A DNA stretch of 64,000 bases from Gymnorhina tibicen (lineage: Eukaryota > Chordata > Aves > Passeriformes > Artamidae), in the NCBI GenBank assembly GCA_013399875.1, contig VXAZ01001670.1:1229519-1293518 (forward strand). The letters run 5' to 3'. Below the pieces are notes generated by a model, which had not been told where the DNA came from, searched no databases, and saw only the letters and a list, made by a program, of their open reading frames with translations. Of the stretch, positions 34,341-46,525 are shown piece after piece. The stretch's first letter is position 1. The number at the start of each line of letters is the position of its first letter. The translations under genes were made by a program, and so were the position numbers.

Positions 34341-35090
34341 ATTTGATCTATGCTGGGAGGAGGGCAGTGGGTGCAACTGGGTAGTATGGTCACCAAGGCC
34401 CTTGAGCTAAGCAGCACCCTCAGTGCCCTCTGCTTATGCCCAGCAAAGCTGAAGACTGTAATATACTTTACTCAGGAGAGATGACTATCACGTATTAGGC
34501 ATGAGCTTTGAACCAGGGAGTAACAGGCATAAAGCTCTTTACTCATTTCATTTAAGATACAACATCAAGGGGCTACTGAAAACAAAATAAAAATATTTCA
34601 GAGAAGTCTTGAAATCCCCCCTACTTTGCCTGTTAAAAATTGGCTGAAAGTGATACCTTTGATTGCCTAATTTGTAATATGCCTCTAAGATGGGATGACA
34701 GCAGTGACTGTCAAGGCATGAACGTCCTTTTCTTGCCTGCAATATTTGTCTTTTACCAATAAGCTAATTGATTGAGCTTGGCTGTTGAAAGCCCTGAGTT
34801 TTATCCACAATGAACCTTGTATGTGTTTAATACCTATCAGCTAGGGGTCAAAAATGAAAGGTATTTAATCTCCTCCTCTCAGTCCTAGTCAGAACGATTT
34901 TGAAGTGATAGGTTTAAGGGCCCACATCAATTTTGTCTCCTAAACAATTGTTTCCCCACATTCTTTCAGTTACACTTTATCTCCAACAGGATCTAAGCAG
35001 CAGGTATTGAGCCTGACTTTAAATCTTGTCAAGCCCTAGCTTTCCCTGTGGCAATGCAGAGGGAAATATTTAGTGCCAGCCACTCTGCCA
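34341..35090. other. No gene seen
   Basis: AT-rich, unremarkable sequence between the inverted repeat and the candidate enhancer. Confidence 0.5.
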
Positions 35091-35325
35091 CTTCACCTCC
35101 TGACACAGTATTATTTCATCGTAACCCGTCCAGTGAGCAAATTGCCTCTTTGGCCCCCTCGCTGTCTCCGCACAAGGGCTGGGCTATTGATTGTGACAGC
35201 GTGCCAGTGCGCACAGGGTGATTCCTGAAGAGGAGGGATCGATGGGAGCGTAATTGCTACCTTGTCGGCAGCAGCTGGGCAAGAGGGGCTGGAACAAACA
35301 ACTCAGTAGCAGAAAAAAAGCTGAC
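35091..35325. promoter_or_regulatory. Candidate enhancer / conserved non-coding element
   Basis: A 235-bp patch with unusually many CpGs for its surroundings, no repeat features, and the motif ATTGATTGTGACAG (35186-35199), which places a PBX/HOX-like TGATTG beside a MEIS/TGIF TGACAG core. Further cores such as GTAATTGC lie downstream. The interpretation rests on motif recognition only. Confidence 0.35.
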
Positions 35326-35537
35326 GCTGCTTCTGGAGCATCTTCTTCTACCATGGGGCAAGGGACACAGCTAAACTGCTGCTAGGGGAAAAGGCATCAG
35401 TTATTCCCATGTAAGTGGTTTTGCACTTACAGAGCCACTTACAGAGAATTAGAGAGCTGCAGACAAGGGGAAAGAATGGGTGAAGGACTTGTATCTAGAA
35501 AGGAGCCATCAAATTAAGAGTTGGTGGAAAAAGTGCC

Positions 35538-36095
35538 ATGGCACTGCAGATTAGTTTTTTCTCCAAGGTTCATGTGCTTTGTAATCACAGAAAACAGGTC
35601 TGGAAGGGAGACTTCATGGGTCATGTAACCCATCCCCCTGCCCCAAGCCATGACCAACTATACTTACACCATTGCAAGACTGCAACCCTGGCTCGGGGCA
35701 GCACACAGTGGTATAAAATGGACCATAAACCAGCACTGTCACCTTTAACACAAAACCATAAGCTTCTGTACTGTAGACTGTGCAGAGACTGTAGTGTACA
35801 GAGTGACCAAAATCATGACAACATATTACATGTTGGTGAAATCCACTTTGTAAGCAACACCTCTTTAAAGCACCTATTAAAGTGCCTCAGTGGAATATTT
35901 TCCAAACTTTGCCTCAGAGAAAGGCATAAGCTCAGAGGAGTTTCCACTGGAAGCAGCTCCTTGCAGGAATTGAAGCCTGCTTTCAAAAGTTGGGGATACT
36001 GGGCTAGGTTCTACCACTTTCTTCTCTGTTTTAATTCCATTGCAATGTCACAGATTAATTTCTGCCACACTGATGATGCAAAGTCATGGCATTAG
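35538..36095 (+). other. Unexplained 185-codon ORF with strong start context
   Basis: ATG at 35538 sits in the optimal GCCATGG context and opens 185 codons in DNA that is not GC-rich, where so long a run is uncommon by chance. The predicted protein is His/Leu/Ser-rich with many cysteines, with no signal peptide or domain that I recognise. Its first part overlaps the possible antisense old CR1 fragment (35573-35650), so part of the frame may be exapted or accidental. No splice or promoter support is visible. I do not assign a function. Confidence 0.2.
35573..35650 (-). mobile_element. Possible old CR1 3' fragment
   Basis: AATCACAGAAAACAGGTCTGGAAGGGAGACTTCATGGGTCATGTAACCCATCCCCCTGCC-type wording resembles the reversed CR1 tail (aatcatagaa...ggaagggacct...tcatctag.ccaa.ccccctgc). 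It is cited here only in outline, since the match is short and diverged and the orientation is the only firm inference. Confidence 0.35.
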
Positions 36096-37464
36096 CAGCT
36101 CTCAAATCTGTGTGGAAAAACATGTCTTCAAAATTCAGCAGTGATCTCATGCCAGCAAGCAGACACTCATCTGGCCAGGGTCTGAGGTGACAGTCCTTTT
36201 TCCTTTCAACTCACATTACTGTTTTTCTCACGAGTAGCATCCCAACTTATCACAGCTTCATGTACTGCAAAAGATAATGTTTGTTCTAAGTGCTTCTGTT
36301 GTCTTCCTGGCAGGGACTGGCTGGGAAAGAGCCAACACATTGCTGGTTATCTCCATATCCACCTGGAAGTGGCAGGACCAGAAGCTGTGGAGCATCAGGC
36401 TTGGCAGAGGGCAGGGAAGCAGCAGTGCACTCCAACCACCTATGGTGAGACACACAGAAGCTACGCAAGGAAGGCCAGTATTGAAACAGCAGCAGTGGGG
36501 TGAAGGAAAGCACCAAAACTCAAGTCTCAGCAGCTTAGCTTTTTTCCAACCTAATGTTCAACAAGCACAGAAGAGAACAGAACCCAGACAAATCTGAGCT
36601 CGAATACTCCCCTGTTGGAGAGCCTGTCTGCGGTACAGCTCACTCCACAAAGACAGAAATTGCACATGGTCTCTTGCATGAGGATCATATATCTTTTGTC
36701 TCTTCACTTGTCGTGTCACATCATCCTAGGGACTGGCACAATATATCCCCATATGTGGAGATTGTGTAGAGATGCAAAGTCACTTACTAAAAGAGATTTG
36801 TTAACTCCCCAACTTCCCCAAGCTTTATCCAAGTCAGGAACAGACAGCAGCAGGGAGTGGAAGGAGGCAGGCATGTCACTTCATGTTTTGATCAAAGATT
36901 CAAGTTTGTTACTGATTCATCCAAGCCCATTTACCTCCCTTCCACCCCTGAATTCTTCCCAGCATCACTTATTCTGTCTCTGGTACTTAAACATCACGCC
37001 AAAGAATTTCCTCTTCAAAACTGTGCTATGAGGAAGCAAAGGCAGTGTATCGCTCTGAGAAACTCCATCTTTTCCATCACACACTTGCCTCCTGCCTTCA
37101 GGCTCAGCTTGCAGCAGAGAACAACTTTGTCATCACTTGTAAACGAAATGCCTTAACGCAGATCTCACACAGGAAGAATAAATACAAATTGCAGTGCTGT
37201 TTCACAAAGTTACTTCTCTGGTGTTCCCAACAGTATGTAGAGTTTACCTGGTGCTTTGTCTCCTAAGATCTCAAAGCAGCAGACTTGCTGTCAACTCGAT
37301 CAGGAAAAGGGCTTCTCCCCACACCTCATTCCTAGAATGAGATTAACAGCCTAGAACAGACTTCAGAAAAGTTAAAAAGAGCTTGAAATAGCAGTAAAGC
37401 TCTGTTGGGTGTATCTATGTTTATGATAGCAATTAACAATATCACCATTAAGTAACCACTTTAC
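36096..37464. other. No gene seen
   Basis: Overlapping short frames on both strands have no family signature. Nothing else is recognised. Confidence 0.45.
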
Positions 37465-37998
37465 TCTGCACTGGTGTGGCCTCACCTCGAGTGCTGTGTG
37501 CAGTTTTGGGCACCAAATATAAGAAGGAAATAAAGCTACTAGAGAGTATCCAAAGGAGGGCTAAGATGGTGAAGGGTCTGGAGGGGAAGCTGTCTGAGGA
37601 GTGACTGAGGTCACTTGGTCTGCTCAGCCTGGGGAAGAGGAGACTGAGGGGAAACCTCACTGCAGTTACAGCTTCCTTGTGAAGGAAAGTGGAGATGCAG
37701 GCACTGATCTCTTCTCTCCAGTGACCAGTGACAGGACCCAAGGGATTGACATGAAGTTGCATCAGGGGAGGTTTAGGCTGGATATCAGGAAAAGGTTCTT
37801 CACCCAGAGGGTAATTGAGCACTGTAGCAGGCTTTCCAGGGAAGTGGTGACGGCACCAAGCCTGACAGAGTATAAGGAGTGTTTGGACAACACTCTCGGC
37901 CCATGTGTTAGTTTGGGGCTGTCCTGCACAGGGCCAGGAGTTGGACTTTGATGATCCCTGTGGGCTCCTTCCAGCTCAGGATATTCTATGATTCTATA
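37465..37998 (+). mobile_element. CR1 LINE fragment, 3' end, plus strand
   Basis: Family landmarks appear in order: CTCGAGTGCTGTGTGCAGTT, then GGGCACCA, AAAGGAGGGCTAAGATGGT, then a frame at 37601-37951 encoding the ORF2 C-terminus (TDLFSPVTSDRTQG, later RFRLDIRKRFFTQRVIEH). The 3' tail follows (GACTTTGATGATCCCTGTGG...GATATTCTATGATTCTAT). The final ATTCTATGATTCTATAAT marks the true 3' end at about 37998. An internal stop in the LSEE* segment (TGA after CTGAGGAG) shows it is inactive. Confidence 0.93.
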
Positions 37999-38086
37999 AT
38001 TATACTTAACAATCATATAATAGCAGAACAAAAAAGCAATCATCTCCAAACCTTGGCAGTCTCTCTGAAGAAGAGGTAAGGTGTTA

Positions 38087-38087
38087 N
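38087..38087. other. Assembly gap (single N)
   Basis: One undetermined base joins the two identical 392-bp copies. Confidence 0.99.
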
Positions 38088-38391
38088 ATGCAGGCACTGA
38101 TCTCTTCTCTCCAGTGACCAGTGACAGGACCCAAGGGATTGACATGAAGTTGCATCAGGGGAGGTTTAGGCTGGATATCAGGAAAAGGTTCTTCACCCAG
38201 AGGGTAATTGAGCACTGTAGCAGGCTTTCCAGGGAAGTGGTGACGGCACCAAGCCTGACAGAGTATAAGGAGTGTTTGGACAACACTCTCGGCCCATGTG
38301 TTAGTTTGGGGCTGTCCTGCACAGGGCCAGGAGTTGGACTTTGATGATCCCTGTGGGCTCCTTCCAGCTCAGGATATTCTATGATTCTATA
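38088..38391 (+). mobile_element. Second copy of the CR1 3' half (within the duplicated block)
   Basis: The same CR1 tail as at 37695-37998, identical base for base. It should be counted as one element if the duplication is an artefact. Confidence 0.9.
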
Positions 38392-38479
38392 ATTATACTT
38401 AACAATCATATAATAGCAGAACAAAAAAGCAATCATCTCCAAACCTTGGCAGTCTCTCTGAAGAAGAGGTAAGGTGTTA

Positions 38480-39346
38480 CAGGAGGGTAAATCTAATAGA
38501 AAAGAACAAAAAGAAGGTAATAAAGTAAACCCGGGATGAGTATTAGCATACATTTATTGGAAATTCATCTAGTACAGGACTCAGAACTAAAGCACTTATT
38601 TCCTCTATTTGCTATAAGTTATTATATTTTCTGGGACTAAATACAGAGGAAGATGCCCATGGAAAAACAACTCCCCAGGCTGGAGAGGACGGTATGTTTC
38701 ACCCATTAATAGGGTGGCCAATCTGCACCAGTCTTCTAGCCAAACCAAGCATAATTCCTCATGGAGATTTGGCAGTGATCTCATACTCACTATCACACCA
38801 TGTTTAGCAAAAAAATCCAAATGGATTGCTATTCATACATCAGATGGGCAAACAGACACCAGCTGCAGTGTAACCCACTTACTCGGAATTAGCAACGACT
38901 GTATTGCAATTCAGGCTTTGAGCTTTTCTAAAATATAAGCAGGGAGAGACCATCATAATGTCTGTGATAATGACTGGGTGTGTGGATCATGGAGCTGAAA
39001 ATTATTTCTCCTAAACTCCTTTCTTAGAAGAGGACATGTGTTCAGATTTGGCTGGTTGGTCTGAAACTCTGCCTATGTTCATTCATCTCTGGTACATATC
39101 CAGTTTGTGTGCTGGGACGTATCACCATGCTGATTTTGGTTCAGCAATATCACTTCAAATAGATAAAAAGCACAACCTTAAACTAACCTTCCACTGCTAC
39201 ATTATTTAATAATTTAATAACAATTATAATTTTGGAATTACAATTATACTATATAGAAGCCTGGATAAGAATGCCAATTTGGTTATACACTCAAAATATC
39301 TCCTCTTTTCAGGAACACAAGCAAGTTTCTATTATAGATTCACATT
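38480..39346. other. No gene seen; AT-rich DNA
   Basis: AT-rich with TTAATAATTTAATAACAATTA around 39203-39225. Nothing is recognised. Confidence 0.5.
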
Positions 39347-39425
39347 ATAGGCCAGATCTTCACCTAGCATAAACTGGCAACACCACTGTGCTGTACCAAT
39401 TTACACCTACGGCAGATGTAGCCCA
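39347..39425. repeat. Possible fossil of a palindromic 'ggccagatcctcagctggtgtaaat'-type repeat
   Basis: ATAGGCCAGATCTTCACCTA followed by AGCATAAACTGGCAACACC and later ACCAATTTACACCTACGGC resembles old palindromic repeats shared by birds, turtles and crocodilians. It is diverged; the family is not certain. Confidence 0.35.
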
Positions 39426-42400
39426 GTGACTTTAAAATAATCAGATCAGCAGCCCCATCCACAGCACTAAGCAGAACCATACACAGGGATATATTACACA
39501 TGCCCACTCACTGTGGGTTATGTATTTACAGAGCAAGCTAAACTGAAAGGAGTTAAAACTGTGTACTGTGATGCATTCAGTCCTTCGATGTGAGCAACAG
39601 GGGTGATGGCAGTGTTGTATTGGAATTGGATATGAAGGCATGAACGTGCAGACATGGCTAAGTGTGACAGCTGTGCTAATACTTGGAGACTCACGTAATG
39701 CAAAATGTACAGAATTTGTGATTTTCTTGCACTGAGAAAAGACATTCGTCAGCCTCAGCTAAAGGTTATTGGTCTCTGAGGGCAAGGTGGGGACATATAC
39801 ATCCTTCCTTGCAAACTGCACCTGGGTGTAGTAGGAAAAATGTTGATATGTCCCCATAACTTTATGGGCTAAAGCAGCAGTTTTAATGGATTCCGAATCA
39901 GATGAATCCTGGCCTTCCACATTCAGGACTAGGTCAGCATCCTAGTCTCACAGGAGAGCTATAGACAGAGCAGGATGTAGCCTTTCTCATATGCTGCTAG
40001 ACAAGATTAACAAGAGAAGTCCAAGTTTGCATCAGCAGAGCACACCTTGGCTCCAGCTCTTAGTCAGCATCCCACTCTGTCTTTTCATCCCACACAAGCA
40101 GCCTAGCACCTACAAATACCTGCATAGGGAAAACCACAGCTTGCAGTATTTGTGCAGCCTACCTGACCTGGCTCCTGTGAGAGCACGAACAGGTACAATC
40201 AGGAGTGCTGAGCACTGAGAGTATAGCTTTGCCTTTGAATCTAATTAGCAATGCAAAGTTGCACTCGCAGCAGAGCCTGCCTAACATACGAAATAAAAGC
40301 GCCCTATTTCTTAATGCTCTTATTAGCACTAAATACCTTCCCTCTCTACCCAGACACATGGCAGAGAGGGCAAGAGATGAGGGCTCTAGCCTTTGTGCAT
40401 AATCAGGTGGGGCGAGCTATCTGACCCACACTTGCCTCTGCCTCCCCCTTTCCAGTTAGTGCTTTCATCATGTTGAGCTCTGGCGCTGTGGTTTCCAGGC
40501 GAATTTCCACTCAGTGCTCAGAGAGCTGAAACCTTTAGATTAATCCCAGATCTGTCAGCCTCCATCATTTTCAAGCAGGGCTGTGAGCTGCAGGGCACTC
40601 TCTTACTTTCTCTAGCACTGAGGAGCCTTAAGCCTCTTGCTCTCACTCTCCTGGAGAGTGGGCAGCTCCATTCTTCTCCCTCCCCAACCTGAGATGACCT
40701 GAGTCTGTGGCCAGTGTGGTTGCAGCAGGATTCTCTGCGAATCAGGTGATTAAACTGTTTCCTCTCCCTCAATTTTGACTTGATCTGCAAAACTCCAAGT
40801 CAAATAGGAGACAAATGCTGCCAGCAATCCCCTTGTTCTCTTACACATGGTTGCCCCAACCCCTAAGCTGCAGCCACTCTGGCTGGCACCATAACTCTGC
40901 TTGTTTGCTGCAATTGTGGAAATGAGCCTAAATACCCCACACAGAAACTCTTAAGCCATTTCACTGATAGTTTAACACTCCTCCTAGGCTAAACTTGAGA
41001 TTTTGCTCAGATCTGTTTTGGTTAGACTGAAATTCTCTGATTCATCTGTTAGTGATCAGCTGCCAGGGGAATTTCTTTCCCCTGCTCCAGCAGACTATCA
41101 TTGCCAGTTATCTAGCCCCCATCTTTAAAACCATGCTCAGCAGTCATTCATGGACTTTGCATCCTTTCCTCCTGCTCACTTCTGTCTTGGTCATTTTGCC
41201 CTGCTGCAGGCAGCAGCAATGGCTGCTGAGCAGAAGCTGAAGTACCTAGAACTAGAGTGTCTAAGACAGCATGGTTCAGCATGGTTCCCAAGACCTTTGT
41301 GCTCACAAATCATGCACGAACCATGAGAACTATGAAGAACACCTCCAGGAAGCTCTTAACCTGCTGGAGATGCTGCATAGCTAGTGCAGCACCAGCAAAA
41401 CCCTTGTAAGATCAAGCAGAAAGGACTGAGGATTTGTAAAAGTACTCACCGAAGACTCAGTTCTCGGCTCAGCGCTGTACAAAGCACAGGCAAATAACTG
41501 GTCTCCACTGCAATGACCTATAATTCACCACAACACTTCTTTCCAGCCTCTCCCCGTCTCTGGAAGTGAGATATGCTTACTCAATCTGCAACTGGCTCTG
41601 CTGGATTTCTTCCCATGCTCTCTAGTGTGGCATGGGGATAAAAGTCTGCGAGAGGCTGAGCGCTGCAGAAGTCACCACTGGTAGAGCAAAACAGTCCTGA
41701 TCCTGACTGGTAGGCATTAATGTCATCATTCTGGAAGCTGCAAGGCTGGTGTAAGGAGCTGGTCTGAACCAAAGCACATGTTCCCCTGTATGAGCCTGAA
41801 ACTTTCTGAATCCCAAGGACCAAGGCTTTCCATGTCTGTGACAGCCCTGCTCTTTGACCCTACCAATGCCAGGGAAGTGACGGGCAAAAAGAAAAGCACA
41901 ATGCTGAAGCCCATTGAGGGGGCATGAAATGAAGTAGAAATAGAACAGTGAGGACTTGAAAGGTCTGTCCCTGAGAAAAAACATGGCATACATTAGGAAA
42001 GCCAGAAAGTGCAGTGCTGGTAGCCACTGCCCAGGATGCCAGGACTTTTTCTGGGGTCCTTCCCTTCACACAGGTGCTGAGATGGGCTAAAGAAACCTGG
42101 GAGGGGCCCCTTGTGCTGGACACCAGGCAATGCCCCTGATACCAAGCACCCCTAGGAAGAAGAGCAATCCTTGCCAAGGGTTTCAACAGGGACTATTTGA
42201 AACTTCAGATACAGCCCAGGAAGCAAAGCCCGATACACACATTATCTGGGATGCTGAGGAAACTGTGGTTTGCTCCAACCCCAGAGGAGCAGATGATTAC
42301 CTAACACTGCAAGGAGATCTCCCAGCCTGCAGGCCCTACAAGCCAGCCATGGGCAGCTGTGATCCTGCCCTCTGAAGCCCTGCCAAGCAGGGCAGGAGAG

Positions 42401-43366
42401 CTCCTCAAGGTGCCAGGCTCACTGCTTCAGCAATTATCCTTTCTGTGGGTACCTCCCCCTCAAGTGGGTATCTCCTCCTTGTGTGTGGAAAGAGGAGATA
42501 CTCTGGTGCTGGTTGCTGTGGGAAGAGTTTAACCCTTCAGCTCATAACAAATCCCATTGTTCCAGCACCCTGGCTAGCACTCCCTCCAGCCTATACCTCC
42601 TGAATCCCTTTTGAGAGCAGCTGAATCAATGTTTGACCTGTACAAACAGCTGCCTGACTGCAATTTGGAAGGGATTCAGATGGGGATTACGGCAAGGCAG
42701 TGGATAAAAATCTATTACATGGCAGTATTTATTTTAGATCCCTGTAGCACTCAATGTGAACTCCAGCAGCATCTCCTGTTCCTTATTCAGTGGCACAAGT
42801 GCGAGGGATTGAGAAGAATCACTTTCAGGAGTGTGTGCTGCACAGCAGTCAGAGGAGAGGACCAAGATCCAAACTGAGTACAAATTTCCAAGCCAGACTT
42901 ACCTCGCTCCACAGTGGATGCTCCCAGGAGATGGGAACATGTTTAGGTTTCAGGAGGATTTGATATTGGTAAAATTGCATCACTTTGATAGCCCTAAGGG
43001 CCTGTGCCAGCTCTGGTTTACCAAAGACCAATGTTTCTGGCTTAGTGCAGCTGCATCCAAGATCTAAATCCAATCCTGTCTTCTCTCTTTGGGCACAGAA
43101 ATGATCCAAGCCCCGAGTCAGCAGCAGGACCTGAGGAGGAGCTCTTGCGTCTTGGAGCAACATTGCAGCAAGCCCCACTTTGTTGCTCTCTACTAATAGC
43201 TTAGCAATGAAGGGAGTAGTTCAGGCAAGAGGTCGTAGGTTCCTGTAGGTGGCAATCTCTGAGATGAAGTGTCCCAGGAACAGGACTGCAAACAACCCAC
43301 TCAATGCCCACAGGGGTCACCACCAAACCACCACTGTTGGCCCAGCCTGGCCAAGCTAGTCAGGAT
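39426..43366. other. Long gene-free stretch
   Basis: About 4 kb of mixed composition without a supportable gene. A small hairpin occurs at about 42466-42499 (GTATCTCCTC / GAGGAGATAC, 14-nt loop). Short overlapping frames near 41.6-42.2 kb on the minus strand have no family signature. Confidence 0.45.
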
Positions 43367-43397
43367 GGTACTCATGCCTGGGACAGGCATGAGTACC
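43367..43397. repeat. Perfect 31-nt hairpin (14-bp stem, 3-nt loop)
   Basis: The left arm GGTACTCATGCCTG is followed by GGA and then the exact reverse complement CAGGCATGAGTACC. The strong stem could form in DNA (cruciform) or RNA. It is not followed by a T-run and is unrelated to any repeat I know. Confidence 0.95.
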
Positions 43398-44199
43398 CTC
43401 AGTCCTTTTCCAGTGTACATGGACACAGGCTGCTGGCAGGAGGGAGCACCAGGGTAGTGCTGAGAGATGCCAGTGACTTAACAGGCTGTGACAGGGCTGT
43501 CCAGCAGCAAAGAGAGGCAGAGAAGCCACCACTCTTGAAAAAGAAATACAGATAGGGGAGCGGTCTAAAGAGACTGAATTGCCCATCCCCAGCTTTGCCT
43601 TTTCTTGTGTTAAAAGTACCAAATTTTCATCTGCTGGAGGTACACCACGTGTCGAGGGAGACAGGTGTCTCTACACCAGTGCTGCAATATTTTCTCCACA
43701 GGGTGATTGTGCTAAGAGCAAAATGAGCACTGGCCAAGGCTGCCACCAACAAGGCAGCGCATGTAGGCTCCCAATCCCTGGCAGCAGCATTTATTTCTGG
43801 GCTGAGTGATGCAGAGATGACAGGAAGAAATGGACTGGAGAAGGGCTGGAGGAGCCAGAGCTAGTTTGGGTGGCCCTGGTGATAAAGGACCTGCCCTGAG
43901 CACAGCCACAGACTTCAAAGCCCAAAGTGGCTGTGTCCTAAGCACTTAACAACTCCCTCTGGGGACTGCTCACATGGCTGGATCTGTTCTGGAGTCAGCC
44001 CCATGCCAGTGAATGAAGCTTTCCCATGAGGTGCCAGCACAAATAAAAGGTAGCAGAGCCTCCTCTTCCTCAGCTTTTCCATGGGCTCTGCACAAGTCAC
44101 TGCCCCTCCTGTGCAGCTGTATGGGTGACTGTCTTGATGGACAGGCTTCAAATTAACCAGCATTGCTGGGGCCTGGGATGCTGGGTCGTTTTCTCAGCT
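43398..44199. other. No gene seen
   Basis: Mixed-composition sequence. Nothing is recognised. Confidence 0.45.
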
Positions 44200-44335
44200 T
44201 AGCATTTTGAACTTTAGTTTAAATTTTGCTATCTGTAGTCCAGAGATAAGCCTGCCCTACAAAGATGCCGTGAAACTTAATGAATGGAAAGCTTGCAATG
44301 TGCTTTAAGATCACAAGGGAGAAGATACAAGAGAT
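44200..44335 (+). repeat. MIR-like / tRNA-derived SINE tail fragment
   Basis: CTATCTGTAGTCCAGAGATAA, then AAACTTAATGAATGGAAAGC, then GTGCTTTAAGATCACAAGGG follow the order of an old SINE 3' region (catctgtaaaatgggg...ttaatgtttgtaaag...gtgctttgagatcc). It is well diverged. Confidence 0.45.
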
Positions 44336-45655
44336 GGGAAAAATATTGCAATACATGTAACATTTTATCAGATTATAACACATTTTAAATTACTTCATGT
44401 ATCAATCTTTATATATAAAGATGTGCTCTATCATACATGATTTCTTACAGGACCCACACTGCATTGAAAAGAACTAAACTTCTGGAGGGCTAGGAAGAGG
44501 TCATAATTCAGATTTCTGTCCCCTGGACTCATCCCCTCCATATGGTCTTTTTTCCCCCTCACTTCCTTTTTCACTACAATCCACATTTCTGTTATTCCCC
44601 ATTTCACCCTGTCTTCCTCTGCCTGCTGTTGTGAAGTTATTGCTCACTGGGTTTTGTTTTCATGCAGAAGCCAAAAAGCATAAGAAATAACGTGGGGCCC
44701 CAGAGGCAACCACACCAGGATGGCAGCATTCACATCTTTTCTTCTGGATGCTCTGACTGCCTTCAGGAGTTGCAACAGGACTAGGAATCTGTGACTCTCC
44801 CAGCTTTGTATGTCACTTCTGTGACCACACAGGCTTTACTACTGGACCAAGCTGAACTCCCCAAGGAGAGCTTCACTTTTGTGTCATGGAAGAGCCTCCA
44901 TCCTTGTGCATGTAATTTGGTCCATCCCAGTCCCCAGAGATCCTGGCTTACCTGAGCAAGCCCAGCTCTTCCACACAAAGCGAGACACTCAGGTATTACG
45001 CTATATTATGGCTAATGAAGTTGCTTTGTTTGTTCTATTACTTAGGGTAATAAGTTAATGTCTCAGAATGCCCTTTAACAGTATTTGTCTTTGTTTATTA
45101 AATATTTATTTTGCAAGATAAATGCAGATAAGAGACTCCTAACAGGATTCCTTCTGGGAGGAGAGAGCGCTAAGAGTCACAGAGGATAAAATGGGTACAG
45201 AGATACAGGTTGAGTTTTTATCCAGAACAGGATACACGACCCATCCTTTTTAACAGTGTAAAAGATAAAGTTTCAACTTCCTAATTCTCAGAGTTTATTC
45301 TCCAGCAATCAAAAGAAAGTGGATGTGACATGCTTAGGGGTCTTTTGCTCCTCTTTGTCTGTGCTCTGACACTCCTTCCCTCCTACTGATGTAAAATGAC
45401 TGTGCTTCCCAACACAGTGAAAGGGAATCCTATAGGCTGATTGCTCCAAGAAGGATTTGGCAGGGCAGGAGAGGAAAGCAGAATGGCACTGGTATAGGAA
45501 GCTTTCAGCAGCAGTATGAAGGGAAGGGAAGAGGGGAGGATCACATGGATGTATAACAGCCAGGATTAGCCTGTTCACTGGTGGACTTGCAGACTCCATA
45601 CACACCTGCTTAGCCTTTCTTTGAGTAAGACAATAGCAGAGGAGAAATACAGATA
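44336..45655. other. No gene seen
   Basis: AT-rich at 44.34-44.43 kb, with a perfect 16-bp palindrome TCTTTATATATAAAGA at 44406-44421. Otherwise unremarkable. Confidence 0.5.
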
Positions 45656-45762
45656 AATCATAGAATGTTAAGGGGATGGAATGGACCTTAAAGGTCATCT
45701 AGGCCCAACATCCCCCTGCCTCCCACTAGACCAGGTTGCTCAAGGTCTTATCCAACCTGGCT
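45656..45762 (-). mobile_element. CR1 LINE fragment, very short 3' end
   Basis: AATCATAGAATGTTAAGGGG, GGACCTTAAAGGTCATCTAG and AGACCAGGTTGCTCAAGG are the reversed CR1 tail phrases, ending at TCCAACCTGGCTTAATGCA. Only about 107 bp remain, a strongly 5'-truncated insertion on the minus strand. Confidence 0.88.
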
Positions 45763-46525
45763 TAATGCAAGAACGTTAGCAGTTAGGATCAGAAGTGAGT
45801 ACTGTGGGCTATCCCGGAGCTTTGCAGGAAAGTCAAAAACTGAGGAGTCCCAATTCCTCTCCAGTAATGACAGCAGTTTGGTGGGTCCCTGCAGCCAGTC
45901 TATGACTCACAGGATCGGAGGTTTTAGACAGAGGAACAAAGGTTTTAGAAGGGACATGCCTGATGCATCCCAGCTCTCTGACCCTGGTGCCTCGAGGAGA
46001 ATTGGCAGGTTGGGAAATGGTGATGCACTCTTGCACAGCCACATTGTATGAGTCGGCATGAAGATGCCATCTCCTCTCTGCCCATGCACGTGCCTGGCAT
46101 TTGAATCTGACCTTTCTGGTTGGAGCCCACTGCGGCTCTCTGCAGAAAGAGATTCACCCCCACAGCATCTTCTGCTGGGAGGGTGACTCCCCTGGCCTCT
46201 CTTCACTGGAAGCAGCTGTAAGGGAGGAATAGCCATCTCTTCCTGATATGCATGGGAATCAAGCTGAGAGGGAGTGGCATGGATTCAGCCTCCAGCCACC
46301 TGCTGTACAGAACGAATGGGCAGATCATTACCCTGAGAGCTCTGTAATTTTGCTTTGCAAATGCTTGCCCGCTGGCACAGAGCCCGAGGAGGGGAAGAGG
46401 GAGAGGGTGGTTGCTCACAGCTCTGCCAAAAAGGCACTTTACCATGCATGAGGCCACCAATGCTTCTCCAACCATGAGACCTTGCAGGTTTAACCCTGTC
46501 TGCTGCTCCCCAAGCCAGCTTTTTG
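45763..46525. other. No gene seen
   Basis: Several overlapping frames on the minus strand have no family signature. Nothing else is recognised. Confidence 0.45.

Larger units (their letters stand above)
37695..38479 (+). repeat. Exact 392-bp tandem duplication across a single N (probable assembly artefact)
   Basis: 37695-38086 and 38088-38479 appear identical throughout, covering the CR1 3' half and about 90 bp of unique flank (ending AAGAGGTAAGGTGTTA). The unit boundary is exactly the one-base N at 38087. A real duplication would have no reason to meet an undetermined base, while contigs with overlapping ends that were not merged give precisely this pattern. Confidence 0.93.

Noticed and set aside
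38081..38344. Second CR1 ORF2 frame
   Set aside because: It is an exact repeat of the frame at 37.6-37.95 kb, produced by the duplication at the N, and not an independent element.
44406..44421. Perfect 16-bp AT palindrome
   Set aside because: Short alternating AT palindromes are common in AT-rich DNA and nothing else marks the site.
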